A DNA stretch of 64,000 bases, from NCBI RefSeq assembly GCF_003432065.1, contig NZ_QWDE01000001.1:558001-622000 (forward strand), read 5' to 3'. Within the stretch, counting starts at the first letter, position 1. The number at the start of each line of letters is the position of its first letter. The DNA comes from Mucilaginibacter terrenus (GTDB lineage Bacteria; Bacteroidota; Bacteroidia; Sphingobacteriales; Sphingobacteriaceae). The position numbers and the translations under genes were made by a program. Shown here piece after piece: positions 1 through 8,903 of the stretch. The notes beneath the pieces were generated by a model. It was given only the letters and a program-made list of their open reading frames with translations. It did not search any database and was not told where the DNA came from.

Positions 1-1
1 T

Positions 2-1546
2 TCAGTAAAACTTTTTGCTATAATAGCCGGCTTTATACTGCTTATTGCATGTATTAATTTCATGAACCTGAGTACCGCCCGCAGTGAAAAACGGGCCAAA
101 GAGGTTGGCATTCGCAAGGTATCCGGCGCGTTAAAGGGTTCACTCGTGCTGCAGTTCCTGATAGAATCGATACTTATTTCAGCAGGAGCGGGCATCATTG
201 CGCTCTGTATAGTTAACTACAGCCTTCCAGGATTTAACGTGCTAACCAATAAGCAGCTGTTTATACCTTACAGCGCACCAGCGTTCTGGCTCGCCTGTAC
301 GGCGTTCGTTGTTTTTACAGGTGTTTTGGCCGGCAGCTATCCTGCATTCTTTTTGTCTTCTTTCAAACCGGTCAGCGTTTTGAAGGGCTCACTTAAATCG
401 GCAAACGCCTTGATCACGCCGCGTAAAGCACTGGTTGTGGTCCAGTTTACCTTTGCCATTGTAATGGTGATTTGCACCATTATAGTGCAACGGCAGATAA
501 ACTTTGCGCAAAGCCGCAATTTAGGTTACAGTAATACTAACCTGGTGTATACCAGTATGACCGGCACAACCGACAAAAACTACGGGCCGATAAAAACCGA
601 GCTGATAAGCAGCGGCGCGGCTGTGGCTGTTACAAAAACCAGCGCCCCTATGACACAAAGCTGGAGCAGCACCAACGATTATACCTGGCAGGGCAAAGAC
701 CCATCGGCCAAGCTGGAAGTGCGCATGTTTAACACCGAAGGCGACTTTACAAAAACCATGGGCCTAAAGATAGCAGAAGGCAGGGATATTGATGTAAGCC
801 GCTACCCGTCAGACTCGACTGCTGCGCTAATTAACGAAACCGCGGCAAAAGCAATGGGCTTTAAGGATGCGATTGGTCAGAACATCACACTGCCGGACCC
901 CGCTAAGCCCCAAGTATGGCATGTAGTAGGTGTGGTGAAAGATTTTATAATGGAATCACCGTATGAGCCCATACAGCCAATGGTTATACAAGGGCCAAAG
1001 GGATGGTTCAACGTTATCAATTTTAAGCTAAACCCAAGCATCAGTACAGCCGAAGCAATAAAAAGGGCTGAAGCTGTGTTTAAGAAATACAATCCTGATT
1101 ATCCATACGAATATTACTTTACAGATGCCGAGTACAAAGACAAATTCTTTAACGAGCAGCGTACCCGCACACTGGCCGGTTTGTTCTCCTCGCTAACTAT
1201 CATCATTTCGTGTATGGGTTTATTTGGCCTTTCTGCCTACATGGCCGAAAGCCGTATTAAGGAGATTGGTGTACGCAAGGTGCTCGGCGCGTCATCGGCC
1301 AGTATAGCTGCGCTGTTATCAAAAGACTTCCTAAAGCTTGTAATTATTTCCATTGCTATTGCCTCCCCGCTTGCCTGGTATGGCATGAGCAGGTGGTTGC
1401 AAGGGTATACCTATAAAATAGCCATAAGCTGGTGGCTATTTGTGCTGGCTGGCGCGGCATCCATCTTGATAGCTGTAATAACAGTAAGCTTCCAGTCGGT
1501 GAAGGCTGCCATCAGCAACCCGGTTAAAAGTTTAAGGAGTGAGTAA
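2..1546 (+). CDS. ABC transporter permease, FtsX/MacB type (permease 1, 5' end outside window)
   Basis: This is the C-terminal part (514 codons) of a roughly 790-residue double-FtsX permease. The reading frame is open from base 2, already inside transmembrane helix 2, so the ATG at 62 is internal and the true start lies left of the window. Visible in order are helix 2, the first cytoplasmic coupling segment STARSEKRAKEVGIRKVSG, helices 3-5, the second periplasmic domain with FTKTMGLKIAEGRD, helix 6, the second coupling segment RIKEIGVRKVLGASS, helices 7-8, and the family-typical end NPVKSLRSE. Such proteins are inner-membrane subunits of MacB/LolCE-like mechanotransmission ABC systems; the substrate cannot be told from sequence. 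By the second periplasmic domain it is subtype A, like permeases 3, 7 and 11. Only 33 bp separate it from permease 2, so the two are probably cotranscribed. Confidence 0.9.
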   Translation, partial: SVKLFAIIAGFILLIACINFMNLSTARSEKRAKEVGIRKVSGALKGSLVLQFLIESILISAGAGIIALCIVNYSLPGFNVLTNKQLFIPYSAPAFWLACTAFVVFTGVLAGSYPAFFLSSFKPVSVLKGSLKSANALITPRKALVVVQFTFAIVMVICTIIVQRQINFAQSRNLGYSNTNLVYTSMTGTTDKNYGPIKTELISSGAAVAVTKTSAPMTQSWSSTNDYTWQGKDPSAKLEVRMFNTEGDFTKTMGLKIAEGRDIDVSRYPSDSTAALINETAAKAMGFKDAIGQNITLPDPAKPQVWHVVGVVKDFIMESPYEPIQPMVIQGPKGWFNVINFKLNPSISTAEAIKRAEAVFKKYNPDYPYEYYFTDAEYKDKFFNEQRTRTLAGLFSSLTIIISCMGLFGLSAYMAESRIKEIGVRKVLGASSASIAALLSKDFLKLVIISIAIASPLAWYGMSRWLQGYTYKIAISWWLFVLAGAASILIAVITVSFQSVKAAISNPVKSLRSE

Positions 1547-1579
1547 TAAGATATTAATAACCTGTAAAGTCAAAGTATT

Positions 1580-3973
1580 ATGATACGTAACTATTTCAAA
1601 ACAGCATGGCGCAACATTCTTAGCAATAAGTTCTACGCCGCAATTAATGTTACCGGCCTAACTGTAGGGTTGGTAGTCGGCTTGTTTATGCTGCTGTGGG
1701 TGCAGGATGAGCTGAGCTTTGACAGGTTCAATAAGCAGTCTGATAACATTTACAAAGTGGCTATCGAAGCCGGTACAGGCTTAAGCAAACAGATATTCAA
1801 TAACATCATAGCACCGGTAGCACCATTTGCTAAAAACGAGATACCTGAGGTAAAGGACGCCATGCGCATTAGTACGTTTGGTGGGGCTCCCCTAAGCTAC
1901 AAGGACAAGGTTTTTGTTGAAGACAATGCATGTTTTACTGATCCATCATATTTCAGTATGCTAGATTTTCCGTTGCTCCAAGGAAATAAAAATAATCCTT
2001 TCCCGGATATCAACTCAGTGGTGATCTCCCAAAAAACGGCCCGTAAACTATTTGGTGATGAGGATGCGGTAGGGAAGACGATAACGGCCGGTAAAGATGA
2101 ACTTTTAAAAGTTACCGGTGTCATTCCTGATTATCCTGAAAACTCCAGCTTTAAATTTGATGTGTTATTACCTATGGCAAGGTATAATTACTTCGCCTAT
2201 ATAAAGAACAGCACCAGTTACGATGGAAAAACACGGGTAGCAACTATGGATGCTGACTGGAGCCAGTTTGCTTTTCAGACCTACCTGCTTGTAAAGCCTA
2301 ATACAAATGTTGAACTTCTAAAAAAGAGGCTGCAGGCAGTACATGAACGCCAAAAGCCTGAAGATGCTCCGGTGCCATACCTTGCACAGCAGCTGCCCGC
2401 CATGCACCTGTATAAAGCCGATGGCAGCGATGCCGGTTTTTCTACCGTACGCACGTTTGCTATTGTAGCTTTAATGATACTGGTCATCGCTTGTATCAAC
2501 TACGTGAACCTGTCAACAGCTCGTTCTATGCTGCGTGCTAAGGAAGTAAGCATGCGTAAGATCATCGGCGCAAACAAATTTCAGTTATTCATGCAGTTTA
2601 TGGCCGAAACAGCTTTGCTGTTTATTATAGCCGCTGTATTTGCCTTTGCCCTGATGTATTTACTGCTGCCGCAGTTCAACAGCTTTAGCGGTAAGCAAAT
2701 TACCTTCAGTTTATCAAACTATAATGTTTGGCTGTGTATTGCGGCCACACTGGCGGGTACACTGGCGGCTTCCAGTATATATCCCGCCTTGCTGCTGTCG
2801 TCATTTGAGCCGCTAAAGGCGCTTAAGGGCAAAATTTCAGCAAGTATCGGTAATGTAGCTTTTCGCCGCGTGCTGGTGGTGATACAGTTTTCCGTATCGG
2901 TAATACTAATTATCGGCACAATTATCATTGGGCGGCAGCTAAATTTTATGCTGAATAAAGATCTCGGCTACAACCGCGAAAACACGCTCACCTTCAATAT
3001 GAATGATGATATGCACAGTAACTTTAACAGCATCAAAAATGAGTTGCTTAAAGATGCAAGCATTACGGCAGTAACACGCGCAAGCCGCAGCGTACTTACC
3101 GGTGGCCCCTCTACAGGAGATAATGATTGGGACGGTAAACCAAAGGGCGACAACCTTTGGTTTAACCAGTTACATGCAGACGAGAACTTTATTAAATTCT
3201 TTAACCTTAAAATAAAAGAGGGTGCTGGTTTCACAGGTACCGTAGCAGATTCATCTCATTTCCTTGTAAACGAAACCGCAGTTAAAGAAATGGGCCTACA
3301 CGAGCCTGTAGTTGGCAAACGCCTGCGTATCCAAACAGTTAACGGAACCATAATTGGTGTTGTGAAAGATTTTCATTTCGCCAGCCTGCATCAAACTATC
3401 GAGCCAATGGTTTTTCAATACAAGCCCGAAAGCTGCTGGAGAATTTACATCAAAACCACCAACAAAAATGCGCAACGCGCCGTGCAGGCCACACAAAAAC
3501 AGTGGACTACTTACCACAGCAACGGTATACCTTTTAACTACGCATTTCTTGATGATAGCGTTAAAAAACTATATAGCGATGATGAGCGGCAGAGCGAACT
3601 CTTCAACATATTTTCTGCTATAGCTATTGTTATCTCCTGCCTCGGATTATTTGGTTTAGCTACGTACTCGGCGCAAGTTAAAACCCGCGAGATTGGTATA
3701 CGTAAGGTTTTGGGTGCTAGCATCAGCCGGATTATAGCCTTGCTGGCCACAGAGTTTATGGTACTTATCACTATCGCCATACTTATTGCCGTACCAATAG
3801 CATGGTACGCGATGAATCACTGGCTGCAAGACTTTGCTTATAAGATAAGCATTGGCTGGAGCGCTTTCCTGATAGCCGGCTTTGGAGCAACAGCAATCGC
3901 TTTAACAACAATTAGCATACAATCGGTAAAAGCTGCATTGGCAAACCCGGTGAAGAGTTTAAAGGAAGAGTAA
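1580..3973 (+). CDS. ABC transporter permease, FtsX/MacB type (permease 2)
   Basis: This is a complete 797-residue permease. Helix 1 is at about residues 21-42. A MacB_PCD-like periplasmic domain follows to about 285, then helices 2-4 (about 290-403) with coupling segment STARSMLRAKEVSMRK, and helix 5 near 433-453. The second periplasmic domain runs to about 670, and the final three-helix FtsX unit carries VKTREIGIRKVLGAS. The two halves look like a fused pair of MacB-type permease units. The start MIRNYFKTAWRN matches the paralogues. It belongs to subtype B (YVNLSTARS.LRAKEV, and WDGKPKGDN followed by FFNLKIKEG in periplasmic domain 2). The end is SLKEE instead of SLRSE. No ATP-binding gene is adjacent, so export or lipoprotein handling with an ATPase supplied in trans is inference. 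Confidence 0.92.
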   Translation: MIRNYFKTAWRNILSNKFYAAINVTGLTVGLVVGLFMLLWVQDELSFDRFNKQSDNIYKVAIEAGTGLSKQIFNNIIAPVAPFAKNEIPEVKDAMRISTFGGAPLSYKDKVFVEDNACFTDPSYFSMLDFPLLQGNKNNPFPDINSVVISQKTARKLFGDEDAVGKTITAGKDELLKVTGVIPDYPENSSFKFDVLLPMARYNYFAYIKNSTSYDGKTRVATMDADWSQFAFQTYLLVKPNTNVELLKKRLQAVHERQKPEDAPVPYLAQQLPAMHLYKADGSDAGFSTVRTFAIVALMILVIACINYVNLSTARSMLRAKEVSMRKIIGANKFQLFMQFMAETALLFIIAAVFAFALMYLLLPQFNSFSGKQITFSLSNYNVWLCIAATLAGTLAASSIYPALLLSSFEPLKALKGKISASIGNVAFRRVLVVIQFSVSVILIIGTIIIGRQLNFMLNKDLGYNRENTLTFNMNDDMHSNFNSIKNELLKDASITAVTRASRSVLTGGPSTGDNDWDGKPKGDNLWFNQLHADENFIKFFNLKIKEGAGFTGTVADSSHFLVNETAVKEMGLHEPVVGKRLRIQTVNGTIIGVVKDFHFASLHQTIEPMVFQYKPESCWRIYIKTTNKNAQRAVQATQKQWTTYHSNGIPFNYAFLDDSVKKLYSDDERQSELFNIFSAIAIVISCLGLFGLATYSAQVKTREIGIRKVLGASISRIIALLATEFMVLITIAILIAVPIAWYAMNHWLQDFAYKISIGWSAFLIAGFGATAIALTTISIQSVKAALANPVKSLKEE

Positions 3974-4035
3974 CCCTGATTTAAACGTTCGACGTCACAA
4001 ATAAAAAAACCAACCATCATAAATCGCAATTAACC

Positions 4036-6393
4036 ATGATTAAAAACTATTTTAAAATAGCCTGGAGGAACCTCATCAGGAACAAAGGTTTCTCCGCCAC
4101 CAACATTTTGGGCTTAACCATTGGCATGGTGTGCACCATCTTCATCTTCTTATGGGTAAAGGATGAACTTTCGTTTGACAAAGCGAACGAGAACTACAAC
4201 AACATTCATCAGGTGATGGCCACACGGGATTTTAAGAACAATGTTTTTACAGATCCTAACATGGTGTTCCCGCTGGCTAAAGCGCTGGAGAACGGTAATC
4301 CGCAGATCTTAAAAACGGTGGTAACCTCACACCAGGAATCACACCTGGCACAATACAACAACACCAAGCTTAAAAAAGATTTATACCAGGTAAGCGATCA
4401 ATTCTTTAATGTATTCACCTACAAATTCATTAAAGGTAACAAGGCAACTTCGTTAAGCGACCCTAAAGCAATGGTGATAACCGAAGCTGCAGCAAAAGCA
4501 TTTTTTGGGAGCGATGATCCTATAGGTAAGGTGATTAAACTGGATAACCAGGAAAATCACACAGTAGTTGCTGTTGTAGCAGATATGCCCACAAACTCCA
4601 CTTTCAAGTTTGATTTCATCCTGCCTTATGATTTTTCATCAAAACAGGCACAAGATCAAATGAAGGAATGGACAAACTCATCATGGAGTGTTTTTGTACA
4701 AACCACCCCAGGTGCTGACATATCTGCGGTTGACAAATATATTAATGACGTTAAACATCAACACGACGTACACGATCAGATTAGTACCTACTTCACATTC
4801 CCGATGAGCAAGTGGCATTTGTACAGCGAGTTTAAAGATGGCAAAAACGTAGGGGGGATGATAGAGTATGTGCGGTTATTTACTGTTATAGCTATTATTA
4901 TATTGCTGATCGCTTGCGTCAACTTTATGAACCTGAGCACCGCGCGTTCAGAAAAACGTGCTAAGGAAGTTGGTATAAGGAAAACCCTGGGGTCCGACAA
5001 AAAGCAGCTTATCACGCAATTCTTTTTCGAGTCTATTATATTAGCGCTTATTGCATTTGTGTTGGCTATAGGTTTCGTGTTCCTGCTTATGCCGTCGTTT
5101 AATACGTTGGTTAATAAACAGCTTCATTTAAGTTTGTTCGAGCCTTACTTCCTTATCGGTGCACTGCTGATCATCCTGTTCACCGGTGTTGTTGCAGGCA
5201 GTTATCCGGCCTTATACCTGTCGTCGTTTAATCCTGTTAAAGTATTGAAAGGAACGTTCGCTGCGGGTAAAAGCGCTGTGCTGCCACGGCGTATACTGGT
5301 GGTTGGGCAATTCGTGATGTCTATACTGCTAATTTCCGCAACCATTATCGTTTACCAGCAAATTCAGCACATTAAAGACCGCAAAATAGGATACGATCCT
5401 AATAATCTTATTACGGTACCTTCTTCGGGCGATGTGAGCAAAAACTACGCTGCTATTAAACAAGAGCTGTTAAATACAGGCATGATCAGTTCAGTAACCC
5501 GTACGTTCTCACCAATGACGGAGATCTGGTGGAAATCCCCATCACCCGATTACGATGGAAAACCGGCCGATGCCAGTATAATATTCGCCGGGATGTCTGT
5601 AGATGCGGACTTTACCAAAACGGTGGGAACTAAAGTACTACAGGGCCGCGACTTTAATGCAATGCCGGGCGACTCGGCTGTAATGTTACTCAATAAGGCG
5701 GCTGTAGATGCCATGCATCTGAAGAACCCTGTAGGCATGGTAATGCGTTACGGTCCAAAAAAATACACTGTTGCGGGGGTAATAGACAATATAGTAATGG
5801 CATCTCCATTCGATCCGGTTGACCCGCTAATGGTATACTACAACCCGCAAAATACAAACGTGATTAATATACGCCTCAAGGGCACTGCTCAGCCTCAGCT
5901 GGCTGTAGAGGCTATGGAAGGTATCTTCAAAAAGTTTGACCCCCAGAGCATATTCGAGTACCAGTTCATGGATCAGGAATTTGGCAAAAAGTTCGTAACC
6001 GAAGAACTGATTAGTCGTATCACCAACATTTTTGCTGGCCTCGCCATATTCATCTGCTGTATTGGCCTGGCAGGGTTGGCATCGTTCACCATAGAAAAAC
6101 GTTTCCGCGAAATTGGGGTACGGAAGGTTCTTGGCGCATCCGTGCAGCAGTTGCTGATGCTGATATCAACAGAGTTCCTGAAGCTGGTAGCGATTGCGTT
6201 TTTTATTGCCGTGCCGCTTACCTGGTGGTTCATGAGCGATTGGCTGGATAAGTATAGTTACCACATCAGCATCAGCATTTGGCTGTTTGCCGCTGTAGGT
6301 GCACTGATACTGTTGCTAACACTTGTTGTAGTGAGCCTCAACACCATGAAGGCAGCATTAGCAAACCCGGTGAAAAGTTTAAGAAGCGAGTAA
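4036..6393 (+). CDS. ABC transporter permease, FtsX/MacB type (permease 3)
   Basis: This is a complete 785-residue double-FtsX permease with start MIKNYFKIAWRN and end NPVKSLRSE. Helix 1 lies near residues 20-42. Just before helix 2 stands WHLYSEFKDGKNVGGMIE, a hallmark of subtype A shared with permeases 7 and 11. The first coupling segment, STARSEKRAKEVGIRK, is identical to that of the truncated permease 1; the second is KRFREIGVRKVLGASV. Periplasmic domain 2 contains DADFTKTVGTKVLQGRDF, again subtype A. The 62-bp gap from permease 2 has no hairpin-T terminator, so cotranscription with its neighbours is likely. All coupling residues are kept, which argues for a working permease. Substrate unknown. 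Confidence 0.92.
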   Translation: MIKNYFKIAWRNLIRNKGFSATNILGLTIGMVCTIFIFLWVKDELSFDKANENYNNIHQVMATRDFKNNVFTDPNMVFPLAKALENGNPQILKTVVTSHQESHLAQYNNTKLKKDLYQVSDQFFNVFTYKFIKGNKATSLSDPKAMVITEAAAKAFFGSDDPIGKVIKLDNQENHTVVAVVADMPTNSTFKFDFILPYDFSSKQAQDQMKEWTNSSWSVFVQTTPGADISAVDKYINDVKHQHDVHDQISTYFTFPMSKWHLYSEFKDGKNVGGMIEYVRLFTVIAIIILLIACVNFMNLSTARSEKRAKEVGIRKTLGSDKKQLITQFFFESIILALIAFVLAIGFVFLLMPSFNTLVNKQLHLSLFEPYFLIGALLIILFTGVVAGSYPALYLSSFNPVKVLKGTFAAGKSAVLPRRILVVGQFVMSILLISATIIVYQQIQHIKDRKIGYDPNNLITVPSSGDVSKNYAAIKQELLNTGMISSVTRTFSPMTEIWWKSPSPDYDGKPADASIIFAGMSVDADFTKTVGTKVLQGRDFNAMPGDSAVMLLNKAAVDAMHLKNPVGMVMRYGPKKYTVAGVIDNIVMASPFDPVDPLMVYYNPQNTNVINIRLKGTAQPQLAVEAMEGIFKKFDPQSIFEYQFMDQEFGKKFVTEELISRITNIFAGLAIFICCIGLAGLASFTIEKRFREIGVRKVLGASVQQLLMLISTEFLKLVAIAFFIAVPLTWWFMSDWLDKYSYHISISIWLFAAVGALILLLTLVVVSLNTMKAALANPVKSLRSE

Positions 6394-6445
6394 GCTCAGG
6401 TGTGCCCCAGTTGTCATAATAAGTAAACCCGGTCAATAGTACAAC

Positions 6446-8839
6446 ATGATAAAGAATTATATAAAAATCGCGTTCAGAAACATTATCAGGCAGAAAATGT
6501 ACAGCGCTATTAATATCGGCGGACTAGCTATTGGCCTGGGTGTTTGCATTACCATAATGATGTATGTATCGCATGAAATGACCTATGACAGGTTCCAGAA
6601 AGATGGCGAGCGTATATTTGGTTTGCAGGCCGCGCTTAATATGGGTGGTAATAAGATGAACGTAGCTTATATGAGCTATGCTACCGGCCCTGTTGCCCAA
6701 CAAACTCAGCCTGGGGTGGAAAGTTACCTGCGCACGATGCTCTACTATAAGCCGCTTGTGGTAACTATGCCGCAGTCACCGCAACAAAAGATAATTGAGC
6801 AGGATTTACTGTTTGCCGATGCCGGATTTTTTGATTTCTTCTCCTACAAACTTCTTGCGGGCAGCAAAAAGGATGTGCTTATCAAGCCGTTTTCTGTGGT
6901 GATCTCAAAGAATATGGCAAACAAGTATTTCGGAAAGGAGAACCCGGTAGGTAAAACCATCACTATTAAGACGGATAGCACTTACACTTACCAGGTGACA
7001 GGAGTGGCGGAGAACAGCCCCTCAAACTCCTCTATTAAGTACAACTTTATTGTGTCTAATCAAACGCTGCCTATAATCAAAGAAGGCAAAAATGCGGTTC
7101 AGGGTTCGGCAGTTGGACCAGGATCTCACGGTGTATATCTAAAGCTGAAAAATGTTAGTGATACTGCCGGTGTAAAAAGAGGCCTTGAAACACTTGCCAA
7201 AAATAACAAGGTTTTTGAAGGCTTAACCTTTAGTTTGACTGCACTGCCGGACATGCACCTGAAAAGTAATTTCGGAGACTCATCAAATACTAAATACCTA
7301 AAGATATTCCCGCTGGTAGCTCTGCTGATTTTGTTGCTTGCACTGGTAAATTACATGAGTTTATCTACAGCACGTTCTACACTGCGTGCCAAAGAAGTTG
7401 GGGTACGCAAGGTATCCGGAGCTGGCAGAAAAACCATTGCGATACAATTTTATATAGAATCGGCAATATTTACGCTTATAGCATTCATATTGGGTTATGT
7501 GCTCTGCTATGCCCTAAGGCCCTGGTTCACCAATGTTTTGCAACTACAGATAGATAGCAGTTTCCTGTACAGCCCCCTTGTGCTTTCGTTACTAGCAGCT
7601 TTGTTTGTAGTTACTGTTGTAATAGCGGGTGGATACCCTTCGCTTGTGCTTTCTGCCTTTAAACCGGCTGATACATTAAAAGGAAAAATGAGCCTGAAAA
7701 CCGGCGGTGCAACCGTTCGCAAGGTGTTTACTACTTTTCAGTTTGCTATTTCAGTAGGTTTAATTGTATGTGGAATAATAATCGACCGGCAGCTTTACTT
7801 TTTCAGGCATACTGATACCGGTGTGGACCGCGAGAATGTACTGATGATACCCGTAACTAATAGTTTTGGCAGCAATTACCCGGCATTTAAACGTGATGTG
7901 CAATCATTAGCAGGAATTGCAAATACTGCAACTTCTCACTACGCTATGTTTAAAGGGTATGATATGCTTTTTATAAGCGGAAAGACTAAGGAGGAGAGTG
8001 TAGCATTGGCAAATTTAACAGTCGACGAGAATTACGTTAATACCCTCAACCTGAAGTGGAAAATACCACCCATATCACCAGCTGCGCTTAAGGGAAAAAA
8101 CAAGGTGGTAATAAATGAACAAGCAATTAATGAGTTGCATTTAAAGGCTAACCCTGTTGGTAGCTTTATTGAGTCAGGCGAGGAAAGATTTGAGGTCACC
8201 GGCGTACTGAAGAACTTCAACTTCAGTTCCATGCAATCTGCTATTCAACCTTTGGGATTATTCATAGCACCTGATACCACAAAAGTTTGGGCAAAGGTAA
8301 GGTGTGAGTTGTTCGCAAAAATTACACCCAATACCAATTTACCCACACTTTTAGAACGTCTGCAGTCCATCTATAAAAAATATGACAGCGAAACCCCGTT
8401 TAGCTACACTTTCATGGACGATGCCTTTAACGAGCAATACAAGGCAGAAGACAGGCTGGCATCTATATTCAGCATTTTTACCTACATAACTGTTGCACTT
8501 GCAGCAATGGGCTTATTTGGTCTTACGGCATTCACCATACAGCAGCGTAGCAAAGAGATCAGCATACGTAAGGTGCTCGGTGCAAGTGTAAGTACTATTA
8601 CATCGCTGCTTTCAGCAGACCTGGTAAAGCTTGTTATCCTATCGGTAGTTTTAGCTTCACCTGTGGCCTGGTGGGCCATGCATAGCTGGCTACAAAACTT
8701 TGCTTACAGAATAGATATCTCCTGGTGGATGTTTGTTACCGCGGGAACGATTGCAGTAATTACTGCTGTGGCAACTATTAGTTATCACGCTATAAAAGCC
8801 GCCATCGCAAACCCGGTTAAAAGTTTAAGAAGCGAGTAG
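6446..8839 (+). CDS. ABC transporter permease, FtsX/MacB type (permease 4)
   Basis: This is a complete 797-residue permease (MIKNYIKIAFRN start, NPVKSLRSE end) with the common eight-helix layout: helix 1, periplasmic domain, three helices, helix 5, periplasmic domain, three helices. Coupling segments are STARSTLRAKEVGVRK and QRSKEISIRKVLGASV. In the latter, ISIRK replaces the usual IGIRK. It is closest to subtype B (LRAKEV) but diverged. Its second periplasmic domain lacks the tryptophan-rich W.GK stretch of subtypes A and B, and instead reads DMLFISGKTKEESV before the conserved VDENYVNTLNLKW. Spacing is 52 bp to permease 3 and 64 bp to permease 5, without a terminator. It may therefore recognise a different cargo, which is inference only. 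Confidence 0.91.
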   Translation: MIKNYIKIAFRNIIRQKMYSAINIGGLAIGLGVCITIMMYVSHEMTYDRFQKDGERIFGLQAALNMGGNKMNVAYMSYATGPVAQQTQPGVESYLRTMLYYKPLVVTMPQSPQQKIIEQDLLFADAGFFDFFSYKLLAGSKKDVLIKPFSVVISKNMANKYFGKENPVGKTITIKTDSTYTYQVTGVAENSPSNSSIKYNFIVSNQTLPIIKEGKNAVQGSAVGPGSHGVYLKLKNVSDTAGVKRGLETLAKNNKVFEGLTFSLTALPDMHLKSNFGDSSNTKYLKIFPLVALLILLLALVNYMSLSTARSTLRAKEVGVRKVSGAGRKTIAIQFYIESAIFTLIAFILGYVLCYALRPWFTNVLQLQIDSSFLYSPLVLSLLAALFVVTVVIAGGYPSLVLSAFKPADTLKGKMSLKTGGATVRKVFTTFQFAISVGLIVCGIIIDRQLYFFRHTDTGVDRENVLMIPVTNSFGSNYPAFKRDVQSLAGIANTATSHYAMFKGYDMLFISGKTKEESVALANLTVDENYVNTLNLKWKIPPISPAALKGKNKVVINEQAINELHLKANPVGSFIESGEERFEVTGVLKNFNFSSMQSAIQPLGLFIAPDTTKVWAKVRCELFAKITPNTNLPTLLERLQSIYKKYDSETPFSYTFMDDAFNEQYKAEDRLASIFSIFTYITVALAAMGLFGLTAFTIQQRSKEISIRKVLGASVSTITSLLSADLVKLVILSVVLASPVAWWAMHSWLQNFAYRIDISWWMFVTAGTIAVITAVATISYHAIKAAIANPVKSLRSE

Positions 8840-8903
8840 TGCCTTATTAGCATATTTGAGAAGACTATTTAGTGATTTAATAAACTTCATAATACGTGTC
8901 CGG